A stretch of 64,000 nucleotides of DNA from Sipunculus nudus (GCA_026874595.1 CM049309.1:96556723-96620722); one strand, 5' to 3'. Numbered from the stretch's first letter, positions 23,508 to 36,717 are shown. Notes: generated by a model from the sequence alone, not told the origin. A program made the numbers and translations.

Positions 23508-24661
23508 TATCCCACAGCAGACAAACAGATGGATGCTGTGCAAAAATGGCTGCAGGTGGCGCCACCATTTTTGTGTATGTTATAAAGCTATCCAAGGGCT
23601 ACATTTGTGCAAATTTTGTTCCTGATTGATCAAACGAGTCCGGAGATATAAGCATTAATGTCTGCAGCATGAAAGTGAATGAAGCTGGCGCTACCTGTCA
23701 TAAAAATCAAGAAAGCTATCCAGGATGTATACGCATGCCAAATTACAGGTAATTTGGTCAAACCACTGCAGAGATATGAGTGGTTTTAACCCAAGGCAGA
23801 CAAACAGATGGACGCTGTGCAAGAATGGCTGCATGTGGCGCCACTATTTTTGTGTATGTTATAAAGCTATCCAAGGGCTACATTTGTGCAAATTTTGTTC
23901 CTGATTGATCAAATGAGTCCGGAGATATAAGCATTAATGTCTGCAGCATGAACGTGAATGAAGCTGGCGCTACCTGTCATAAAAATCAAGAAAGCTATCC
24001 AGGATGTATACGCATGCCAATTTACAGGTAATTTGGTCAAACCACTGCAGAGATATGAGTGATTTTAACCCAAGGCAGACAAACAGATGGACGCTGTGCA
24101 AGAATGGCTGCAGGTGGCGCCACCATTTTTGTGTATGTTATAAAGCTATCCAAGGGCTACATCAGTGTGAATTTTTTTTCCTGATTGGTCAAACGAGTCC
24201 TGAGATATAAGCATGGATGTCTACAGCGTGAACGTGAATGTAGGTTGCGCCACCTGTCATAAAATCAAGAAAGCTATCAAGAATGTATACGCATGCCGAA
24301 TTACAGGTAATTTGGTCAAACCACTGCAGAGATATGAGTGAATTTAATCCAAGGCAGACAAAAAGATGGACGCTGTGCAAAAATGGTTGCAGGTGGCGCC
24401 ACCATTTTTGTGTATGTTATAAAGCTATCCAAGGGCTACATTTGTGTAACATTTTTTTCCTGATTGGTCAAACGGTTTCCGAGATATGAGCTTGGATGTC
24501 TGCAGCGTTAACGTGAATGTAGGTGGCGCCACTTGTCATAAAATCAAGAAAGCTATCTAGGATGTTTACATATGCCGAATTTTAGGTGAATTAGTCAAAC
24601 CACTGCAGAGATATGAGTGATTTTAACCCAAGGCAGATGAATAGATGGACACTGTGCAAAT
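23508..24661 (-). repeat. Outer family A tandem cores, about 279 bases each
   Basis: Four cores with landmarks GGATGTATACGCATGCC, ACCACTGCAGAGATATGAG, GGTGGCGCCACC and GTGTATGTTATAAAGC repeat at about 279 bases (for example 24004 and 24283). They supply the homology for the 4,150-base duplication. Confidence 0.85.
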
Positions 24662-25849
24662 ATGGTTGCAGGTGGCGCCACCATTTTTTGTGTATGTTAT
24701 AAAGCTCTCCAAGGGCTACATTTGTGCAAAAAAATTTTCCTGATCAATCAAACGGTTCCTGAGATATGAGCTTGGATGTCTGCAGCGTAAACATGAATGT
24801 AGGTGGCGCCACCTGTCATAAAATCAGAAAAGCTATCCAGGATGTATACGCATGCCAAATTTCAGGTGAATTAGTCAAGTCACTGCAGAGATATGAGTGA
24901 TTTTAACCCAAGGCAGACAAACAGATGGACACTGTACAAACATGGTTGCAGGTAGCGGCACCATTTTTGGTGTATGTTATAAAGCTCTCCAAGGGCTACA
25001 TTTGTGCAAAAGAATTTTCCTGATCGGTCAAACGGTTCCCGAGATATGAGCTTGGATGTCTGCAGCGTAAACGTGAATGTAGATGGCGCCACCTGTCATA
25101 AAATCAGATAAGCTATCCAGGATGTATACGCATGCCAAATTTCAGGTGAATTAGTCAAGTCACTGCAGAGATATGAGTGATTTTAACCCAAGGCAGACGA
25201 ACAGATGGACACTGTGCAAACATGGTTGCAGGTGGCGCCACCATTTTTGGTGTATGTTATAAAGCTCTCCGAGGGCTACATTTGTGCAAAAGAATTTTCC
25301 TGATCGGTCAAACGGTTCCCGAGATATGAGCTTGGATGTCTGCAGCGTCAACGTGAATGTAGGTGGCGCCACCTGTCATAAAATCAGAAAAGCTATCCAG
25401 GATGTTTGCGCATGCCGAATTTCAGGTGAATTAGTCAAGTCACTGCAGAGATATGAGTGATTTTAACCCAAGGCAGACGAACAGATGGACACTGTGCAAA
25501 CATGGTTGCAGGTGGCGCCACCATTTTTGGTGTATGTTATAAAGCTCTCCGAGGGCTACATTTGTGCAAAAAAATTTTCCTGATCGGTCAAACGGTTCCC
25601 GAGATATGTGGGTTTATGTGTGGAAACAGACGCACAAACGGACGCAGAGCGCAGAGGAAAGGTCAGAGGTCAAAACAAAATCGGGGCGCAGCAGTTCACA
25701 TGTGACCCGAACATAATCCCGGGTTTCGGAAAATTCCGCCCAGCGGTTACGGAGGAGTTCTCCGGACACCTACGCGGCGGCCGCGGCGGCGGCGGCGGCG
25801 GCGACCAGCTGAAAACATAGTATCCGCAAAACTCTGTTTTGGCGGATAC

Positions 25850-26675
25850 AATTAATACCAATATGAGATTGTATGTTATCAGTTACCCTGGACTTTATAT
25901 GTGTCGGACTTTTCACACTGTTGAATAGAGAAGAATAATGATCACGCCACATGTCAGTAATATTATCAGCTCTGACTCTACCGTCAACTTTCAATGCTAG
26001 GGGTACATTTTTGTTGTGACATTTTCTAACATTTTTCCAAAATGAAACCGTATCTCCTTTATCTAGAGACTTAGCCATAGCATCCGCTCTAGCTGTATCT
26101 TCAGCTCTTTGACACTGTCTTAAGGCATACTTAAAATTTAACCTTGAACGTCTCATGAGATCATTAATTGGACCATACCTCGGTTTGCCCATATCTCTCC
26201 AGATAATATACGCATGTCTTGCTTCCCTGTGAAGATCTTTTACATAATCATTGAACCCTGGTACAATATAGTCACTGGTATTTTTGGTTTTACAAACACC
26301 TATGTGAATTTCACTACTCTTACACAGAGCAGAACATATATCAGAGTAAAACAAATCTAATTGTGTTTTATGGTTAGGTAAATCACAATTTGGATTGCTA
26401 CACCTTAGTGCAGCAGGTAGCTTAATCTCAGATAAAGTAATAGCTAAATGTGTTGTGTAGGCATTCACTGCAATTTGATTAGCAAGAGACCACTTAAACA
26501 CAGGTTGTGACTGTTCCGTACAAACATCATTCCTAAAACTGATATTACCCTGCAGGTTCACAGAGAAAGAGGCACTCAACGGGAGGTGATCGGACCCAGG
26601 TAGCTTATCAAGAATAGAAATATCACAGATAATAGATTGCATGTCATGACTACAAACAAAATGATCTAACAAAGA
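25850..26675 (-). pseudogene. LINE endonuclease end and linker, copy 2
   Basis: Identical in translation to the copy at 21700-22525. Downstream on the minus strand it runs into family A tail and cores and then copy 1 of the duplication, so it is never followed by an adjacent RT. Confidence 0.8.
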
Positions 26676-26749
26676 AGTGGTGGAATGAGCATCACTTACA
26701 TAAGTATAGCAACCGGAGTTTTTACCTAAATGAATAAAATCGGATATTA

Positions 26750-27247
26750 TTAGGTTAGCAAGTTCACAAGTTTGAGAAACCCAACCACAGCTATATAGCT
26801 AGTAGGTGCACTTTCCAATATTGAAACAATTTTACCAAGGTAATCCAAATAAGACTCATAATTATCATCACTCTGATAGGGCATATACACATTTAAAAAG
26901 ACATACTGCATTTGACATAAATTGAGAGTTACAGAAAGTAACCTCCTGTCATCATATGTTTGAAACTGAGTAAATGGTAATAACGTTTTACGAACTAAAA
27001 TACCAATCCCGCCATAGGGACGACCACATAAAATACCCAAGGTATCATCAATACCACTAACCCCCATAGCATCAAAATCTGGGTGTATAGTGCGTAATAA
27101 ACACAATTCATCATTATTAAGCCAAAGCTCCTGAAGAAAGATAATATCAGCATTTTCACATATTTTATAAACATCAGCTTTGCTAGTTTTCAGTCCATAG
27201 CAGTTATAAGATACAGTTCTGATGGTTAAGAAGTCCATAGTTACCAA
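26750..27247 (-). pseudogene. LINE AP-like endonuclease, copy 2
   Basis: Identical in translation to the copy at 22600-23097, including the same loss of the Asp-Phe-Asn motif, so the lesion is older than the duplication. Confidence 0.82.
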
Positions 27248-27273
27248 TAACGTTCATTACGTACAAAAACTAG

Positions 27274-27405
27274 TTATATATACTCTGTGTACCTACGAAC
27301 AATAGCACCTGTAGGCCATGTAGCGGGGTCCAGGAGGCGGTTCTGATCACGCTGGGAGAGGCGCAAGAGAAATGAGGAGTATGAGTCATGCTTGGTTCTC
27401 AATGC
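27274..27405 (-). pseudogene. LINE ORF1 C-terminal remnant, copy 2
   Basis: Duplicate of 23124-23255. One of the two base differences between the duplication copies lies a little upstream (27587), in the broken ORF1 region. Confidence 0.4.
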
Positions 27406-29307
27406 TTTGCAACGCACAGACTACCGGTTTCCTGCATTACATGTCGTATGACATCCTGAGGTCTGGTGTTTCTGACTAGACGAGAGACGTATATGCCAAC
27501 AGACTGTCGCTGCTTTGGTGCTGGTTGTGCCGATAATCAGATCTTGGAGGAGAGCTATGTTTTGCACGCAACCGGAAATTCCTACCTGGACCTGTGACAA
27601 CTTCAGAGCGGGAGCTGTTGCTGTCAATGTCCTGTCGTGATGCCTCTCTCCGGCTGGTATCCCACAGCAGACAAACAGATGGATGCTGTGCAAAAATGGC
27701 TGCAGGTGGCGCCACCATTTTTGTGTATGTTATAAAGCTATCCAAGGGCTACATTTGTGCAAATTTTGTTCCTGATTGATCAAACGAGTCCGGAGATATA
27801 AGCATTAATGTCTGCAGCATGAACGTGAATGAAGCTGGCGCTACCTGTCATAAAAATCAAGAAAGCTATCCAGGATGTATACGCATGCCAAATTACAGGT
27901 AATTTGGTCAAACCACTGCAGAGATATGAGTGGTTTTAACCCAAGGCAGACAAACAGATGGACGCTGTGCAAGAATGGCTGCATGTGGCGCCACTATTTT
28001 TGTGTATGTTATAAAGCTATCCAAGGGCTACATTTGTGCAAATTTTGTTCCTGATTGATCAAATGAGTCCGGAGATATAAGCATTAATGTCTGCAGCATG
28101 AACGTGAATGAAGCTGGCGCTACCTGTCATAAAAATCAAGAAAGCTATCCAGGATGTATACGCATGCCAATTTACAGGTAATTTGGTCAAACCACTGCAG
28201 AGATATGAGTGATTTTAACCCAAGGCAGACAAACAGATGGACGCTGTGCAAGAATGGCTGCAGGTGGCGCCACCATTTTTGTGTATGTTATAAAGCTATC
28301 CAAGGGCTACATCAGTGTGAATTTTTTTTCCTGATTGGTCAAACGAGTCCTGAGATATAAGCATGGATGTCTACAGCGTGAACGTGAATGTAGGTTGCGC
28401 CACCTGTCATAAAATCAAGAAAGCTATCAAGAATGTATACGCATGCCGAATTACAGGTAATTTGGTCAAACCACTGCAGAGATATGAGTGAATTTAATCC
28501 AAGGCAGACAAAAAGATGGACGCTGTGCAAAAATGGTTGCAGGTGGCGCCACCATTTTTGTGTATGTTATAAAGCTATCCAAGGGCTACATTTGTGTAAC
28601 ATTTTTTTCCTGATTGGTCAAACGGTTTCCGAGATATGAGCTTGGATGTCTGCAGCGTTAACGTGAATGTAGGTGGCGCCACTTGTCATAAAATCAAGAA
28701 AGCTATCTAGGATGTTTACATATGCCGAATTTTAGGTGAATTAGTCAAACCACTGCAGAGATATGAGTGATTTTAACCCAAGGCAGATGAATAGATGGAC
28801 ACTGTGCAAATATGGTTGCAGGTGGCGCCACCTTTTTTTGTGTATGTTATAAAGCTATCTAAGGGCTACATTTGTGTAAAAAAATTTTCTTGATCGGTCA
28901 AACAGTTCCCGAGATATGTGGGTTTATGTGTGGAAACAGACGCACAAACGGACGCTGGGCAGACAGGAAAGGTTAGAAGTCAAGGCCACTTGGTTAGGCA
29001 CCAGTTCACATGTGACCAAATAATTTGTGTAAGTTTCGGAAAAATCCGTCCAGTAGTTTTAGAGGAGTTCTCCAGAAACTAACGCCTCTGGCGGAACCCG
29101 GTCAAAAACATAGTATTCGCAAAACTTTGTTTTGGCAATACAAATATTAAGCTGCTAAACTATAAGACATCTAGTAATAAAATGTACCTTCCTGAAATAT
29201 CAGTGTTTGTCATAATTTAGAAGTATTGATGATTAAGATCAGCATGGTGATTAGTCAGGCAGTGGGCCTGGTACACATAAATAAACAACAGGATAAGTCT
29301 CTCCTAC

Positions 29308-29386
29308 CTGTCCTCTCTTAAGACCGAAGTATCGTGCCACTGGATCACCTTGCTGCATCCTGGGTAGCTGAGACTCTTTTAATTTA
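29308..29386 (-). CDS. POLR2E: POLR2E (RPB5) internal exon, C-terminal domain
   Basis: Minus-strand exon of 79 bases encoding [26 protein letters not shown]. This is the highly conserved RPB5/archaeal RpoH signature (human has [20 protein letters not shown]). RPB5 is a shared subunit of RNA polymerases I, II and III; this domain packs against RPB1 near the jaw. The acceptor is TTTACCCAG and the donor CAG/GTAGGA. The exon begins with one base completing the Tyr codon left open by the exon at 46845-46903, so the two join in frame. The final exon (about 20 residues starting VVKIIRPSE in relatives) should lie further left on this strand, but I did not find it. No damage is visible. Confidence 0.93.
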
Positions 29387-29509
29387 CTGGGTAAACTGTC
29401 AAGGCAAACATATTTTTTGTGACATAATATAAATACACAGGAAAACATTTGTGAAAAAGTCTAAGGGATTACCACAGCAGATTTGATTTATCATAAGTTT
29501 GACATGAAA

Positions 29510-31296
29510 TTGATTCAAAAGACACAGTTACAACTTGATAGTTCAATACTTTGATTCAAAAGGCACAGCTACAACTGGATGGTTCAAGACTTTGATTCAA
29601 AAGGCACAGCTACAACTTGATAGTTCAAGACTTTGATTCAAAAGGCACAGCTACAACTTGATAGTTCAAGACTTTGATTCAAAAGGCACAGCTACAACTT
29701 GATAGTTCAAAACTTTTGATTCAAAAGGCACAGCTACAACTTGATAGTTCAAGACTTTGATTCAAAAGGCACAGCTACAACTTAATAGTTCAAGACTTTG
29801 ATTCAAAAGGCACAGCTACAACTTGATAGTTCAAAGACTTTGATTCAAAAGGCACAGCTACAACTTGATAGTTCAAAACTTTGATTCAAATGGCACAGCT
29901 ACAACTGGATAGTTCAAAACTTTGATTCAAAAGGCACAGCTACAACTTGAGAGTTCAAGACTTTGATTCAAAAGGCACAGCTACGACTTGATAGTTCAAA
30001 ACTTTGATTCAAAAGGCACAGCTACAACTTGATAGTTCAAGACTTTGATTCAAAAGGCACAGCTACAACTTGATAGTTCAAGACTTTGATTCAAATGGCA
30101 CAGCTACAACTGGATAGTTCAAAACTTTGATTCAAAAGGCACAGCTACAACTTGATAGTTCAAAACTTTGATTCAAAAGGCACAGCTACAACTTGAGAGT
30201 TCAGGACTTTGATTCAAAAGGCACAGCTACAACTGGATAGTTCAGGACTTTGATTCAAAAGGCACAGCTACAACTGGATAGTTCAAGACTTTGATTCAAA
30301 AGGCACAGCTACAACTTGATAGTTCAAGACTTTGATTCAAAAGGCACAGCTACAACTTGATAGTTCAAAGACTTTGATTCAAAAGGCACAGCTACAACTT
30401 AATAGTTCAAGACTTTAATTCAAAAGGCACAGCTACAACTTAATAGTTCAAAGACTTTGATACAAAAGGCACAGCTACAACTTGACAGTTCAAGACTTTG
30501 ATTCAAAAGGCACAGCTACAACTTAATAGTTCAAAGACTTTGATACAAAAGGCACAGCTACAACTTGACAGTTCAAGACTTTGATTCAAAAGGCACAGCT
30601 ACAACTTAATAGTTCAAAGACTTTGATTCAAAAGGCACAGCTACAACTTAATAGTTCAAAGACTTTGATTCAAAAGGCACAGCTACAACTTGATAGTTCA
30701 AGACTTTGATTCAAAAGGCACAGCTACAACTGGATAGTTTAAGACTATGATACAAAAGGGACAGCTACAACTTGAGAGTTCAAGACTTTGATTCAAAAGG
30801 CACAGCTACAACTTAATAGTTCAAAGACTTTGATTCAAAAGGCACAGCTACAACTTGATAGTTCAAAACTTTGATTCAAATGGCACAGCTACAACTGGAT
30901 AGTTCAAAACTTTGATTCAAAAGGCACAGCTTCAACTTAATAGTTCAAGACTTTGATTCAAATGGCACAGCAAAAAAAACTGGAGAGTTCAAGACTTTGA
31001 TTCAAAAGGCACAGCTACAACTGGATAGTTCAAGACTCTGATACAAAAGGCACAGCTACAACTTGATAGTTCAAGACTTTGATTCAAAAGGCACAGCTAC
31101 AACTGGATAGTTCAAGACTTTGATTCAAAAGGCACAGCTACAACTGGATAGTTCAAGACTTTGATTCAAAAAGCACAGCTACAACTTGATAGTTCAAGAC
31201 TTTGATTCAAAAGGCACAGCTACAACTGGATAGTTCAAGACTTTGATTCAAAAGGCACAGCTACAACTTGATAGTTCAAGACTTTGATACAAAAGG
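29510..31296. repeat. 41-base minisatellite, about 43 units
   Basis: Unit GACTTTGATTCAAAAGGCAC, AGCTACAACTTGATAGTTCAA with 41/42-base length variants (an extra A before GACTTT) and TTGATAG/TGGATAG/TTAATAG alternation. It lies in the POLR2E intron, about 120 bases upstream of the exon at 29308-29386. One unit near 30970 carries an A-run variant. Confidence 0.94.
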
Positions 31297-32707
31297 CCAA
31301 AATCAGATTGGAACCGCTGAAGTGAGGCATGGATTGAGTGGCAAGGGGAAATAGAGTGAGGTGTGTTGCATATTAGCATGGATGTCTGCAGCAGAAATGT
31401 GTATGTAGGTTGCGCCACCTACCACAAAATCCAGAAAACTGTCCAAGTTGTATACATATGCAAAATTTTAGGCAGATAAGTCATACCACTTCATGTATAT
31501 GAGTGATTCTATCCCACAGCAGACAAACAGAAAGACTTGTGGAAAAATGGTGGCAGTTGGCGCCACCAATTTTGTGTATGATTAAGAGCTATGCGAGATC
31601 TATACACATGCAAATTTCCTCGGAGGATATGTCCAACCAGTCCTGAGATATAAGCCTGAATGCTGCAGCGTTAACATAAATGTAGGTGGCACCACCTGCC
31701 AAAAAAATCGAGAAAGCTTTCCAAGATGTATAAACAAACAAAATTTTAGGCAGGTATGTCAAACCACTACTGAGTGATTTTAGCCAACGGCAGACAAACA
31801 GACGGATGCTGTGCAAAAAAGGTTGCAGGTGGTCCCTCCAGTTTTACGTACAATTAAGAGCTATGTGAGATCTATACATATGCAAAATTTTGACCCAATC
31901 AGTCAAATGGTTCCCGAGATATGAGCTTGGATGTCTGCAGCATAAACTAGAATGTAGGTGGCGCCACCTGTCATAAAATTAAGAAAGCTGTCCAGGATGT
32001 ATAATCCTGCAAAATTTTAGGCAGATATGTCACACCACTGCTGAGATATGAGTGATTTGTCCCATGGCAGACAAACAGATGGACGCTGTGCAAAAATGAT
32101 TGCAGGTGGCACCACCAATTTTGCATATGATAAAGAGCTATATGAGATCTATATACATGCAAATTTTCAGGAAGATACATCAAAAAAGTCTGGAGATATA
32201 AGCATGGATGTCTGCAGCGTGAACTTGAATTTAGATGGGGCCGCCTGTCATAAAATCAAGAAAGCTATCCAGGATGTATACGCATGCCGAATTTCAGGTG
32301 AATTAGTCAAACCACTGCAGAGATATGAGTAATTTTAACCCAAGGCAGACGAACAGATGGACACTGCAAACATGGCTGCAGGTGGCGCCTGCAATTTTTG
32401 TGTATGTTATAAAGCTACTAAAGGGCTACATTTGTACAAAATTTTTTTCCTGATCGGTCAAACATTCCCAAGATATGTGGGTTTAAGTGTGGAAACAGAC
32501 GCACGAATGGACGCTGGGCAGAGAGAAAAGGTCAGAGGTCAATGCAAATTGGTTAGGCACCAGTTCACATGTGACCAAATAATTGTTGTAAGTTTCAGAA
32601 AAATCAGTCCAATGGTCTCAGAGGAGTTCTCTGGAAACGAATACGGCGGCGGCAGCAGAACCTGGTCAAAAACATAGTATCTGCAAAACTTCATTTTGGT
32701 GGATACA
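31297..32707 (-). mobile_element. Family A element, left-truncated
   Basis: Starts at GCCAAAATCAGA, lacking the hairpin, directly against the 41-base array. It has about four cores and ends with CAAAACTTCATTTTGGTGGATAC. The missing left end suggests loss by recombination with the array edge. Confidence 0.75.
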
Positions 32708-33318
32708 AATATCATGTTTGCACAGTCATTCCGATGTTAGAGTATTTTATTTTCATATATGTACCAAAAATAAAGCTGTTACCAGGTTCAGTGTTATAAT
32801 TCATATAAAATGGGGTTTCATTTTTTTATATACTTTTATTATTCCTGCCCTGCAATATTAAGTAATAAAGTGATATACATTTTAAAGAATTCTGTCATTG
32901 ATTTTGAATAGATGTCTTAACAAAAGGTTGGTTATTTAATGTAACAATCTGAAACATCATATTGAAACTATACAAAATGCACCAAAAACAGACCAAAATT
33001 CCTGTATCATAATCATGCAGAAAAGACAAGTATACTCCTCGTCCCTTATATGGCACCATACCCAGAAAGGTTTGAGACTCATATTATATTTGCCTTTGCA
33101 TTCACACTTATGTAAACTTAGCTTGATACCAGATCACCTAGATCATAAACAAATGACACTATCATTATTTTGAGAGAGTTGTGTGGTCACTGGGCTTTCT
33201 GACTCAAATATTCATAAGGCAATCAATTTCAAACTATATCATGTGACAAATGTACCCAATGGAGACAATGGATGTGAGGGACATTGGCACTGGATGTGAA
33301 TACATAATAAAGAAGGGT
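32708..33318. other. AT-rich intron stretch, nothing recognised
   Basis: Lies within the POLR2E intron between an A element and the 21-base array. No conserved frame, repeat or RNA gene is seen. Confidence 0.4.
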
Positions 33319-33655
33319 ACTTCAGGCCATGATTATTTAACTTCAGGCCATGACAAATCTAATGATGATCTAACTTCAGGCCAGAGTCCCCTAACTTCAG
33401 GCCATGGTGCTCTAACTTAAGGCCAGAGTCCCCTAACTTCAGGCCATGGTGCTCTAATGTAAGGCCTTGATAATCTTACTTCAGGTCACAATGATCAAAC
33501 TTCAGGTAATGATGATTTAACTTCAGGCCAGAGTCCCCTAACTTCAGGCCATGGTGCTATAACTTAAGGCCAGAGTCCCCTAACTTCAGGCCATGGTGCT
33601 CTAACTTAAGGTCTTGATGATCTTACTTCAGGTCACAATGATCAAACTTCAGGTA
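33319..33655. repeat. 21-base minisatellite, left half
   Basis: Unit TAACTTCAGGCCATGATGATC with variants (GCCAGAGTCCCC, GGTCACAATGATC). The array continues at 35057 after the inserted DNA transposon. Confidence 0.9.
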
Positions 33656-35056
33656 CCGTAAAATCTCCACTTAAAACCGCGGTTTAATCAAGAAATTCAA
33701 AATCTTGAAATCAGGTTGATTTCCTGAAAGCACTGTGTGGTTTATACTAGAAGGGTTTCCTGAATATCTTCCTGACAGACATCGTTTTTGGGCCGGCGCG
33801 TGGGCGATAATATTGCAACTTTCGGAGGCCGTTCTTAGCATGCATGGGAGCCGTGTGTAAATGTATTATTTACGATTATTTGTTATTTATAAATTAAATA
33901 TTGCTGATTAGTTTTCGTGTGATATATAACTTGTAATAAAATCTTGGTAATTGTCACCAAATAATACGTTTAAAACAACCCTGCTGTTACACACAGCGGT
34001 CCACTTCGTTGGGCATGGTCAAGCAAAATTGAAATAAAAGCCTTCTTTAAACCCATTTGCGGCATTATTTAGCAATGATTATTTGTTTAAAACGTAAAAT
34101 AAATAAAAAGCTGACATCGTAAAGAGTCACACAATGGCAGACGATCGTTTTAAAAATCAAGTTTGAGTGCCGCCATGTGCTGAAACACTCCGGTATTTGG
34201 CTAAGAATATTTTGAACGGCTGACGCGGCGGGTGGTAAATAGAACAGCCACCTATTTCGTCCCAGCGTGCCTTGCGCGAACACTGCCTTGACAAAATGGC
34301 TCTCCACACGGAAACTTTCTTTAGGAAAAAAACTTGCTAACCCGGACTGGCCACTTTAATTTTACCTTAAAATCACTCGTTTTCAAGCGTCATGTTTCCT
34401 ATACGTGCGTATCTCGAAAAGGTAACTTCAGTTACTTTGATATTTAGTTAAGTTGACCAGCGATGTTTTCAAACGCACCAGCAAATCATGACATGGAGCG
34501 ATGTCAATGTACGATGTGACGAAGATAATACCGAAGTAACCGGTATGAAAATGATTTGAATCTTCCGAGTTATTCCAGAAAATGGAATTTTCATCAAAAA
34601 TTAATATTTCAAAATATTACTTTTAGAATTAAAATATACAGTGACTTGAAATAGATCAACAGAATATTTTTTTCCAAAATATAATGACAAATCAGTAGCA
34701 AACAAGAATACGGCACGGAATATAAAATCTGTATAAACGGGCAGAGGTTCACCGCCCTTACGTCTTCCCAAACTTCATGCTTGAGTGACCCTGCAAAAAG
34801 TGTTATGATGTGTTTAAATAAAATGCCCAAGGAATTTTTAAAGTGGACAGGAATGGCCGAGTCGCAACCTAACCGTGTTCATTTCTAGATGATTGCTCGA
34901 TTGTGTCTTTTGTCAAATCATTCCGTAGCGAAAGTTGGTGCGGTTTTAAAGGGGGGTTCTTAGTATTTGAGTCCCTCGCGGTGTCTCGCCTGGAATTTCG
35001 GCGAAGTTTGGGTGCGGTTTTAATCGGAAGTGCGGTTTTAAGTGGAGATTTTACGG
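33656..35056. mobile_element. Inverted-repeat DNA transposon, 1,401 bases, TA target duplication
   Basis: Perfect 25-base terminal inverted repeats (CCGTAAAATCTCCACTTAAA plus ACCGC at 33656-33680; complement at 35032-35056). TA flanks both sides, and the array reads AACTTCAGGTAATGATG where it is empty, so TA was duplicated. Inner copies of GTGCGGTTTTAA lie near the right end. No transposase frame was recognised; the 80- and 73-codon minus-strand frames have no motif. TA duplication and the CCGTAAAAT end fit a Tc1/mariner or pogo-like non-autonomous element. Confidence 0.85.
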
Positions 35057-35430
35057 TAATGACGATTTAACTTCAGGCCAGAGTCCCCTAACTTCAGGCC
35101 ATAGTGCTCTAACTTAAGGCCTTGATGATCTTACTTCAGGTCACCTTGATCTAACTTCAGGCCATGATGATTTAACCTCAGGCCACAATGATCTAACTTC
35201 AAGCCATGACTATCTAACTTCAGGCCATGATGATTTAACCTCAGGCCACGATGATCTAACTTCAGGTCATGATGATCTAACTTCAGGCCATGACTATCTA
35301 ACTTCAGGCCATGACTATCTAACTTCAGGCCAAGATGATCTAACTTCAGGCCATGACTATCTAACTTCAGGCCATGACTATCTAACTTCAGGGTACAACG
35401 ATCTAACTTCAGGACACAAAGATCTAACTA
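35057..35430. repeat. 21-base minisatellite, right half
   Basis: Same unit as 33319-33655, about 17 units, with GACTATC and GATGATC variants alternating. Confidence 0.9.
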
Positions 35431-35496
35431 CCTCTCAAGTTACTTACACAATTCTTGGGCTGATATGATAAAATCTGTACTTAAAAATGGAAAATC

Positions 35497-36717
35497 ATAC
35501 TCCACATGCAGCCCTGAGGGGCATGACACACATGAGGTGATCAAATGCTACCTATGAGGTGATCACATGATACTCATGAGGTGATCAAATGCTACTTATG
35601 AGGTGATCACATAATGCCCATGAGGTGTTCACATGTCACCCATGAGGTGATCACATGCTCAGTGCTTGGCTGCACTGATTGAACTCTTGACCTATATCTG
35701 GCTGCACTGAATGAACTCTTGATCTGTTGCCAAATCTGAAACAGTTGGCAGTTTCTCAACCTATGTAAAGATACAGACACAATCAAGGCCTGTTGGTAAA
35801 TCTGTTTACCCATGCTGAAAGACTTTGGCTAAAATACTTTTTTTTTCAAGCTGACATAATCATAAACTTTTTATCAAAATATCTAGAATAATAAAAGATG
35901 CAGTCCTTTCATTTTTAAAGGTCCAATAATTCTACCAAAAATCATTCAAGTAAACTTGAACAAAGGCCACCTAAGAATAATTTTTGTGCAATGTTACAGA
36001 AGTTATAATTGAAACAATAATTTTGTAGAAGAACACTTTTGCAGTCCTCAGTTTGAAACAGACATAATAATGGCCATAAGACCAACTTAAGCTTTTCACG
36101 ACTCAACCTAAAATCGACAAACTCCATCTATTCAGATATGATTGAAAGCACCATGTCCTAGGATAATTCTTTTGAAAAATTTAACGATTCAACTTGACAG
36201 TTTCATCATAAACATTTTAAGCTGAAAGAGGCTAAAATTATAAGGTTTTTGCCCATAAAAAACAGGTCAATGTAGGTGGCACCATGAAATCTGCAACTTA
36301 AAATATGAGTCATGTGACCAACATTTGCACAATACTTGGTAATGCTAGCTTCTGTCATTTCTGAGATTACTATGTCAGTATGCTTACTTGGACAAATGAC
36401 TAAGTTCAAATTCGTGTAACTCCGCTAAAATTCATCAAATGCAAACCATTTGAACAAACTTGAGAGGGCTTGCCTCTGGGATCATTTCTGTAAAATATTG
36501 AACTATTCTGCTGGACCATTTACAAGGAGAGGACTTTTAAAGGTTTTTCAGCTTTTTCCCTATAAAAATTAAGTAAATGCAGATAGCAAAAAAGTAAGCT
36601 GGATCCCACCACATTTGATATGTGACAGATTATTGCATAAAATCAAGGGATGGTAGCTCCTGCTATTCCTGAGAAATTATGGGTTAATGTACAGATGACC
36701 AATGACCCCAGTACAAA
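35497..36717 (-). mobile_element. Family C fragment with 22-base tandem block
   Basis: Matches 39423-40500 of another C copy, starting at CTCCACATGCAGCCCTGAGG. A run of GAGGTGATCACATG units at a 22-base period (35519-35655) is expanded here relative to 39440-39515. It ends at GACCCCAGTACAAA, where the B element at 36718 begins; the right part of C is not found beyond that B. Confidence 0.7.

Larger units (their letters stand above)
20512..24661. repeat. 4,150-base tandem duplication, copy 1
   Basis: Contains inner-A cores and tail, the 5' half of the LINE (linker, endonuclease, ORF1 remnant) and outer-A cores. Every landmark recurs exactly 4,150 bases later. The left breakpoint is fixed by C at 20511 against T at 24661, both inside the same core position. 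Confidence 0.93.
24662..28811. repeat. 4,150-base tandem duplication, copy 2
   Basis: I saw only two differences from copy 1: T to A at 27587 against 23437, and A to C at 27824 against 23674. The right breakpoint is bounded by A at 24683 against T at 28833. The RT half of the LINE and the left end of the inner A are absent here, as expected for unequal exchange between cores. It could be a genuine recent duplication or an assembly duplicate. Confidence 0.93.
18189..29142 (-). mobile_element. Family A element (outer), split by a LINE and partly duplicated
   Basis: Left end AACTAGAATACGGG with hairpin GTAGTCG/CGACTAC and GTATCCGCCAAAATCAGAGT. The right end is at about 29142 with a decayed TTTTGGCAATAC. 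The core breaks at 18444 within GAGTGATTTTAT and resumes at 23508 with TATCCCACAGCAG, so a LINE is inserted there. About 280-base cores run from 23508 to 24661 and again in the duplicated copy to 28811. The outer element is therefore older than the LINE and than the inner A (19981-21699). Confidence 0.8.

Noticed and set aside
24662-28811. A second independent LINE insertion
   Set aside because: Its flanks and internal lesion are identical to copy 1 at a constant offset of 4,150, so it is a duplicate and not a new insertion.
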